Part shown: in pieces, positions 55,551-64,000 of the stretch
Position numbering within the stretch: position 1 is the stretch's first letter
Layout of the letters: each line of letters begins with the position of its first letter
DNA from: Cacajao melanocephalus
Taxonomy: Eukaryota > Chordata > Mammalia > Primates > Pitheciidae
Assembly (NCBI GenBank): GCA_963573385.1
Contig: CAUYLG010044548.1
Span: forward strand, 62,001-126,000
Reading direction: 5' to 3'
Length of the DNA: 64,000 bases
Translations under genes and position numbers: made by a program
The notes under the pieces: model-generated
Databases searched by the model: none
Told to the model about the DNA's origin: nothing
The model's input: only the letters and a program-made list of their open reading frames with translations

Positions 55551-57107
55551 TGGATCTTAAGTGTTGGCAGTTTATTTTAAAAATTGTAAATGTTGTGCAA
55601 TCAGAAATTTCCAGACGAAGAGTCCATTCATTGGCCACCATTTTCAACCTCTGGTCTAGAGATTTCCTTACTGGAAGTTCTTAATGTGATTTTGCCCATT
55701 GGTGAGGCTCACTGAGTAGGACAGTGCCACGTGATAGGTGTCTGCCTGGACTGAAGAGCCCCAGTTCACAACTGCGAAGAGGAAGGGGTGATGCAGAATG
55801 ACGGGTGGTGCATCAGTCGTCAGATAGAAGAGGAAACAGATTTTACTGGTAGTAGTTCTGGGCTTTTTGTGGGGGTCAGCCTCCTGTTGTAACTCACTTC
55901 CTGACTCCTTACTCGCCTGCCTGTTCACTCACCAGGTTTCTTATAGAGCAACAGCAGGAGGAACCCGCCACGTGAGGAGGAACATGATGAGCAGGCAGAG
56001 CAGAGAGCCCAGGAGGGAGAGCCAGGGACTTTACCTGCAGAAGGAAGGGCACCAGCCTGCAGGGGAGAGCAAATGCAGGCCCTTGTCATGACGTCAGCAC
56101 CACCCACTCATGTACCCCAAGGATGCCCTCCCAACTCCTCAGGTCTTTCCAGCCCTGGACCTTACCTCAACACCTGCCCACATTAACCAGGCAGCCAGGT
56201 AAGGTAGGTGTAGAAACAGCCAAAGTTGATGAGGGCACAAGCGCAGAGGAAGAAGTTGGTGATGATGAGGGCAGTGATGTTCAGCTCAGATTTAGGGGAG
56301 ATGAAAGGTCAGGAGTGAGTCTCCACACTAGTGTCATAAGATCCAGGTCTAGAAGTCAGGGACATCATTTTATGGCTTTCCCCATTCTCTCTATTCCCTT
56401 CTTACTCCACCTGCACATTCCCTTCTCCTTACTTGTTACATACCACCCCTACCACTGCAAGGTTCGGAGACATTTTCGTCCACTTTCAGGAAAACAGCTA
56501 TAGAAAAGAGGCTTCTGTCAATGGGCAAGGCTTAAAAAAAAAAAAGAAAAGAGGCTTTAGGATCAGGTCCTAGAAGCCAGAGGTAGGGCTGGGAAGGGCA
56601 TGAGAGGAATGGTGATTAATAGAGGCTGGTGTGGAGGGTGGGGTGGGGAATAAGGATGAAACCTACAGCAATGAGGAAGGTGAGCAGATAGCCCCACAGA
56701 GGCTTGTGGTTCTTGCCATGGCCTTCCCCCTCCCCCAAAAAAAGCCAGTGACTGGGTATGGTTTATCCTGGCACAGCTGCTGCAAGAGGTCATGGCGATC
56801 AATGGGAGGGTCCCAGGAAGTGGGAGAATGAGAACCCTCTCTTGCTCTAAAAAGGCAGGAGAGTGGGGAACATAGAAGTCAAGGGAGCTTAGGGGTCAGA
56901 GGCAGAAAGGATAGGAGTAGGGTGTGGTAAGATCCCCAGGAATGAGAGATGGGGAAAAAAAGAGTGGGAAGGTAGCGTGACAAATTCCCCATACTTTTCC
57001 TTGATTTACAGGCAGACTTTGAATTTTGCTATGTGGGCCTGCATCATCTCTTTTTTTTTTTTTTTCCTTCGTACAAACTGTAAGAAATGGCATTAAAGAG
57101 AGAAAGC

Positions 57108-57404
<297 letters not shown>

Positions 57405-59219
57405 TCTGCATCATCTCTTAAACGCTAGCCAGCCACAGTCATCTCCATCTCCCGAAGTTACCATCTAACTCCTGGTTGCTGATAACTGAGCCCTCTTTTG
57501 CCCCTCCTCCTCAAAAATTAGACACTTGGGATGACCATGTCTGCTAACATTCTCTCCTTTCTCTTGCAAGCCTCTTGCTAAGATCTCAACTAACCTGGAA
57601 GATGTTAGGGGCTGACACAAAGCAGGAGAGGGCACAGAACAGAGTGGCACTCAAGATTCCAGCAGACATCAGAGGGCTATAGGCAGACACCATGCTCATG
57701 GCCTGAGGAAAAAGGCAGACAGAGGCAAAAATCAATGCATTCCTAAAGCAATGCTTTCTACCCATATTTTCACCTAGTTTTCCCAAACTTACTAGTAGAA
57801 TTTATCTGCATCTTTGAAGGTTTTACCCCATTCACATGAATCAACTTAAGCATCTATGTTATGCCAGGCAATGGGCAAGGCTTTACTCTCTATACTTCTC
57901 TGGTTCACTCACCTTGTAGTGACTAGAGAGCCCATAGAGGCAAGACCCTTGCTCCCGACAACTGCTGAAATCCCAGCCATATTGGCACTTTGCGGCCAGG
58001 CAGCTCCCATTCTGCACACCTTTATCAGTCCTATTTTCTGAAGCATCTTGAATCATACAGGAACCTGGAAATGAGATTGAGGATACACATTTTTTCATGG
58101 GAATAAAACCCCATCCCAAAGCAGTAGGGCTGTCTAGGGACCAGCAGTACCAAAAGGGGAAATGGAAGTGTTTGTATGGCAGGGGTTGGGTTGGGGGAGT
58201 AAGGAAGTGACCAAGTTTGATAATCACAGAACACCATACAATTCATTAACAGATATGAGGGATGGGGGAAACATGAAGGGAGGAACGGGAGTCACTACAG
58301 ACTCACCAGCCTTGAGTTGCCATTGCTGGAGATGGCTGAGATAGACAACCCAGTGACAGTATGACTGAGGCCAAGAATAGGATAATGAGCTATGGGCACC
58401 CTGGCTGGGATGGGAATTTATTCATTCATGCACATCCCTTCCTACTGCCCAGGAGAGCTCTGGGCTCATACTTGTGCCTGCCTGAGCAGCGATCTAAGGC
58501 AGCTGCAGGTAGGGAATAATGCCCCAGATGTTGAGCATACAGCAAATCCAGGGAGCAGGGTGGTAAGGGAGGTGTCACAGTCTCCAGTGTGAATCCCACC
58601 CCTTGCTCCCTTCAGAAGCACTCCCCAAAAACTCCCTGGAGCAGAGTTCTCACCTGCCTAGATCCCCACACCTAGGGAACCATGAACTCCAATCCATTAT
58701 TACCATGACTTCTGTGACCCAGCTGAAGTGCACTGGGGCCTTGCTGGTCCTGGCCCCAGAATTCTGCAGATCATCTTGGGAGTGCGGCTTGGTGTGGGGT
58801 TCCTCTGTCGAGGTGAACATGGTGCCATATCCTGGCTGATACAGCACATACATAACTGAGATGCCAAGACCCCTCGCTAGCCAGTGCATCTGCAACCAGG
58901 AGGATAGCTAATGGACCTGGAGGGCAGTCCCAGAGCTATAATGGAAGGTGGTGGTAGCCCACATGCAGATTTTTATCCTACTTTCAGGAGTTCACTGTGG
59001 GGCCTGGGTCTTACCAAGCTGCATGGAGCCATCCCAGGACTATGGAGTTGGCATAGAACTCGTAGCAGGGTTCAGTGTCCTTGTTCTTGTAGGCAGGTGG
59101 TGAGCAGAGGCTGGCTTGGGGTATGACTCCACCAGATTGCAGTTCCTCCACCTCCTGGTTGGGGGTCAAGATGCTGGCCACTTTGTCTTGCTGCAGGGAG
59201 GCCATGAGAGGCATCCAAA

Positions 59220-60119
59220 ATATATGAACTGGGAAAGAGGGTGTAGAGCCTGGACACTATCTCCCCTTTCGCTGGCCAGGACAACCACAAACTGCCTGTC
59301 AGTCATTTTGGAAAGAGCACCTGCTGGCTAGGCTCACCCAGGGAATGCTAGCTACTCAGAGTTGCCAGAGGTACCCAGGCAACAAATGGGGAATAGAGAC
59401 AGCTCTGAAAGTAGGAGGGGGTGCTGTGAGGGTCAGCTGACTTTCCCACCCTACCCCGTCCTCCACATGAGCCCTTTCATCTGAATCACAAGGGGCAATC
59501 ATACCTCCTTCCCTTATTAAGTCCGCCTGTGGAGTCAACCTATCTAGCCTGGGCCAGACATCTCATAGGCCAGGAAGTAGCCGCCCTTGGCCTGCCCTAC
59601 CTCCCCAAGAGAAGGGAGAGGAAATACATCACTGCATCTTTCCCCAAATCCTTTCCTCAAGATGACACTCAAAACTGTGGCACAAAGTGATTGCCTGGCC
59701 TTTAGGGGCTTTAGTCAAGCACCTGGTCTCAGGATGAGAAAAGAGATGTCCTGGAGGGAGAGGGAGTGGCCGTTACTGACTGGCTCAAACGGAATACCTG
59801 CATGCCCATAGCCCATCGAGTCCAGGACTGTGGTCCCCACAGCATGCAGCTCAACCACATCTTCCGCTGTCTGGTTCTTATCCCAGCGCCAAGATGAGAG
59901 TTAGAATTCCCCAGACTTTTCCAAAGACACAGCATTGGATCTCAGGCTCTCACCCTGAAACCCATCTCTGGACAGAGAGGAAGCCCTGTGCTGGGGGTGA
60001 GACATCTAGGTCCGTAGCCCTGACCCCTGCCCCTTCACTTTCCTCACTCCTCTGTCCTCTGTGGATAAGGCTGGGCTTTGTTCGCTCCTGCATCTCAGCT
60101 GTTCCCTCCTGGGTCCTAG
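59220..60119. other. between SLC12 remnant and KLHL33, unassigned
   Basis: No gene I can support. A minus-strand segment at about 59885-59770 stays open in two frames and ends ATGCAG|GTATTC, which looks like an exon end. It may be a 5' exon of the SLC12 relic, but I find no family match. Confidence 0.3.
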
Positions 60120-60427
60120 ATTTTTTGTTTTTTGAGACAGGGTTTTGCTCTGTCACCCAGGCTGGAGTGCAGTGGTGCAGCCTCGGCTCACTGCAGCCTC
60201 TGCTTCCTGGGCTCAAGCGATCGTCCCACCTCAGCCTCCTAAGAAGCTGGGATTAAAGGTGTGCCCCACCATGCCCAGCTAATTTTTGTATTTTTTGGTA
60301 GAAATAAAAAATCTAGGGTTTCATCATGTTGCCCAGGCTGGTCTCAAACTCCTGGGCTCAAGTGACCCATCCACACCATGCCTCCCAAAGTGCCAGGATT
60401 ACTGGGAAGAGCCACCATGCCCGGCCG
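60120..60427 (-). repeat. Alu upstream of KLHL33
   Basis: Antisense full-length Alu, from GAGACAGGGTTTTGCTCTGT to AGCCACCATGCCCGGCC, with a short AAATAAAAAATC insertion in the middle. Confidence 0.92.
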
Positions 60428-60429
60428 GG

Positions 60430-61110
60430 TCCCAGCTTTATCATGCACAGAAAAGTCAACAGCCAAAGCCCGGTCCAGACTGTTTGCCTGACCCTTCCAG
60501 CCCACTCTGGTGAGCATAGCCCTCTGGCCTTGGGCTCATTTCATCGGATCCCCTCATTCTCCTTGGTTTTCTAATTTGCCTAGCTCAGCACCCTTGTATG
60601 ACCTATAGGTGGGAGGGTGGGGGTGTCAGTCTGGGAGGGAGCCCAGGGGATTGGGTGTCGGAGTTAGGACACCAGGTGCCAAGTGCCTAGCCAGCCACCA
60701 CCAGCTATAATTAGCCCCGTGGGGCCACTGGCTGACTGGGATGCCATGTGGGCAAGTTCCTTCTGCCACCGAGCCCCAAGCACAGCAGGGGCTCAAGTGA
60801 GAGGGCAAGCGGAACACTGGTGTCTCCTGAGGGTGACTAAAAGGATGGGGGCAACAGGGGAGGAGTGTGGTACTGGATCTTTACATGGCTTCTTGCATGT
60901 TTTGCTGCACCATTCGAATCCCATAGTTGCCCTGTATATCCCCGATACTCCAGTGTTGGGATGTGGCTGGGGGTAGGAGGAGGGTGTTGGAGCAGGGGAG
61001 ACTGACATTTTAACTGGCTGGAGACATGGTTCCTCTGGCCTCTCTGGGTCCAGCTCTGACGCTGGGCTGTCTTGCCTCTGCTCATCTGCAGCTACCCAGC
61101 AAACCCCGGC
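60430..61110 (+). promoter_or_regulatory. KLHL33: KLHL33 upstream region
   Basis: Moderately GC-rich sequence leading to the first coding exon. An acceptor-like CTCATCTGCAG ends at 61091, 20 bases before the ATG, which suggests an upstream non-coding exon. No TATA box or CpG island is obvious. Confidence 0.4.
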
Positions 61111-61858
61111 ATGAGCCTCTCTGACACCCCACATTATCCTTCTGAGCTGGAGAGTATCTCTCTTCCCGTCCAGAAGGACTGCCTTGGACTCCCCGTGCAT
61201 GCCCAGAGAGCCCCTTCCTGGCCTTCCTCCCCTGGTGAGGATCCCAGTTTGCCTTCCTTTCCTCTGGAGTAGCCTGGCCCCAGGCCCCTGGTCCCAGGGA
61301 ACCTTCCCTTTCCAGCCTTGTCCCTAGAGGAAGAGGAGGAAGAGGATGAAGATGAAGACGAGGCGGAGCCCGAGTGGCTGCGCAGCGAGGAGCATCCGAG
61401 CCAGTTTTTCGCCGAGGCCCAGCGGCTGAGGGAGCAGAGGTTGTTGCTGGACGAAGAGGTGTCAGTCGCGGGGCGGGTATATGGGGTGCATCGGGTGATC
61501 CTGGCCGCAGTCAGCAGCCTCTTCCGAGACAGGCTGCTGGGCGGTGGAGGTCCGCGGCCCCCCTTCAGCCTCGAGGTGTCCCCAGGGGGCTGGGAGGCCG
61601 TGCTGACCTTTGCCTATGAGGGGGTGCTGGTCCCTGCCCCGCAGGGGGATGTGCTGGCGGCAGCCGAGGCGCTGGGAGCACCCCGGGTGAAGGCTGCTGC
61701 CCAGCGGAGATGCGAAAGAGCTGGAAATGCCGGGGAAGATGTAAAGAAGCCCAGCCAGGCAGAGGAGCTAAGGGAGAATCTGCGCGGAATCGAGCTGCTC
61801 TACCGAGAGGGCATCGGATGTGACTTGAAGCTGGAGGCAGGCGGCTGCCAGCTGCGTG
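61111..61858 (+). CDS. KLHL33: kelch-like protein 33, 5' coding exons (partial)
   Basis: KLHL33 is a BTB-BACK-Kelch protein, presumed to be a substrate adaptor for cullin-3 ubiquitin ligase; its targets are not known to me. Two exons lie here. 61111-61234 begins MSLSDTPHYPSELESIS. 61316-61858 continues in frame across an 81-base GT-AG intron. The second exon starts with an acidic run (SLEEEEEEDEDEDEAEPEW), then a BTB-like module: VYGVHRVILAAVSSLFRDRL, then WEAVLTFAYEGVLV. Near its end a second BTB start appears (GIGCDLKLEAGGCQLRG), cut by a GTGAGG donor at 61859. The remaining BTB, BACK and Kelch exons lie beyond the window. Assignment rests on the BTB features plus position next to OSGEP. 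The start codon is the first in-frame ATG after an acceptor and is less certain. Confidence 0.8.
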
Positions 61859-62672
<814 letters not shown>

Positions 62673-62769
62673 GGCCGTGGCACTTTGAAGTTAACCCTGC
62701 TCATCACCAGGAAAGCTAAGTAGGATTGCCTAAGTTGAGTGTTATTCAGAGTCTACTAACATTTAGTGA

Positions 62770-62960
62770 GGCAATGGGTGCCCGGAAGTTTTACACATGA
62801 CATCTCTTTTAATTTTCACTGAAAGCTAGTGAGGTCAATATCATGATCTATAGGTGTGCAAATAAGGAACATTAAATTCAGAGATGTTGACTTGCAACAA
62901 CCAGGATACAAGTCCACATTACTAGTCCAGTCTGCTTCCACTAGGCCTTCTATGCCATTA
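62770..62960 (-). repeat. MIR SINE
   Basis: Antisense MIR: TCTATAGGTGTGCAAATAAG, GAGATGTTGACTTGCAACAA and GTCCAGTCTGCTTCCACTAG. Confidence 0.65.
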
Positions 62961-63044
62961 TACCGAGACACCCTAGGACCTGGAAAATGAAGTCGTAATG
63001 TGGACACATGAAAGTTTAAAGTTACAAAGGATTAGTTTAGAGAT

Positions 63045-63480
<436 letters not shown>

Positions 63481-64000
63481 ACTCCTAGAAGGAAAACTAC
63501 TCCAAAAGTCTTTATTTTCATTTGTGATAGCACTAGATGGAGAGGTGATTTAAATGTTCATAATTATAAAATTCTCACTAGGCTTTTGAATTTAAGTTTA
63601 CTTGTATCACTGCTTTTATTTCCCTAGGAAAATTTCCTACTTAATGGTTGGGAACCTGTCACTTAAAAGCCTAGGGAATAGTAATGAGTACAAGGTGAAT
63701 ACAAGTGATTGTGAGCCGTTTCAGGGTTGGCTCTGAACTACAGGTTTATTGATGATATGGAAGCTGAGATGGCTTAGCTTGTTTTGAGGAATGTTGATGT
63801 TCTCAGACAATATATATTTGAAATCTGTCATTGATGCTTACTACTTGGGAAGTACCAGTCCACTACCTACTGCTTAAAAGACAATGGAAAGTCATATGAA
63901 CAACACCTGCGCAGTTGGTCAAGGCAGCATGGAGTTCTTAAACAGCTTGGGCCTCTGTGACCTGCCTAAAAGGACTTCTAGCAGCATTCCTACCCACCTT
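63481..64000. other. KLHL33 intron, nothing recognised
   Basis: Unique-looking AT-rich DNA to the end of the window. No exon with Kelch or BTB features is seen. Confidence 0.4.

Noticed and set aside
61072..61272. 66-codon frame starting upstream at 61072 as a separate protein
   Set aside because: It ends at a stop inside the short intron. Splicing 61234 to 61316 joins it in frame with the acidic BTB exon, so it is the first KLHL33 coding exon, with ATG at 61111.

Overview
The window is nuclear DNA of a simian primate. It is packed with Alu elements (more than 40 copies, left arm, A-rich linker, right arm and A-tail visible), with older L1, L2, MIR and MaLR remnants, CpG-rich promoters and spliced vertebrate genes. 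Gene order (PNP, PIP4P1, APEX1, OSGEP, KLHL33) is that of human chromosome band 14q11.2, presented here as the reverse strand. About eleven differences from the human PNP protein as I remember it suggest a non-human simian; I cannot name the species.

Layout. 1-19.5 kb: intergenic, almost all repeats, including a solo MaLR LTR with a 5-bp target duplication, a 56-bp minisatellite containing a perfect 28-bp-arm palindrome, L1M and L2 remnants, and no gene I can support. 19.6-26.9 kb: PNP, minus strand, six coding exons, intact 289 codons. 27-36 kb: intergenic, with a ~480-bp sequence present twice as a direct repeat. 36.0-39.9 kb: PIP4P1 (TMEM55B), plus strand, seven exons, 277 codons, promoter with CLEAR/E-box motifs. 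40.0-42.3 kb: APEX1, minus strand, four coding exons, 318 codons, tail to tail with PIP4P1. 42.3-43.1 kb: divergent CpG-rich promoter with four CACGTG boxes in 90 bp, shared with OSGEP (43.1-50.4 kb, plus strand, eleven exons, 335 codons). 50.5-53.9 kb: Alu and L2 remnants. 54.06-59.21 kb: a decayed gene on the minus strand. 61.1 kb to the end: the 5' exons of KLHL33, plus strand, running out of the window.

The main discovery is the decayed gene between OSGEP and KLHL33. About thirteen exon remnants, in order and mostly with splice sites still visible, match the NCC/NKCC branch of the SLC12 cation-chloride cotransporters. It carries a TGG-to-TAG stop in the first membrane helix, loss of the exons for roughly TM3-TM7, several frameshifts, a degraded splice acceptor and no 3' end. 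It is a unitary (non-processed) pseudogene. The best candidate is the NCC2/SLC12A10 lineage, known from fish and other vertebrates, but that assignment is an inference from position and similarity.

The intact genes act independently in housekeeping metabolism: purine salvage (PNP), lysosomal phosphoinositide and positioning biology (PIP4P1), base-excision repair (APEX1), tRNA t6A modification (OSGEP) and a Kelch/BTB ubiquitin-ligase adaptor (KLHL33). The E-box/CLEAR motifs at two of the promoters are a possible shared regulatory theme.
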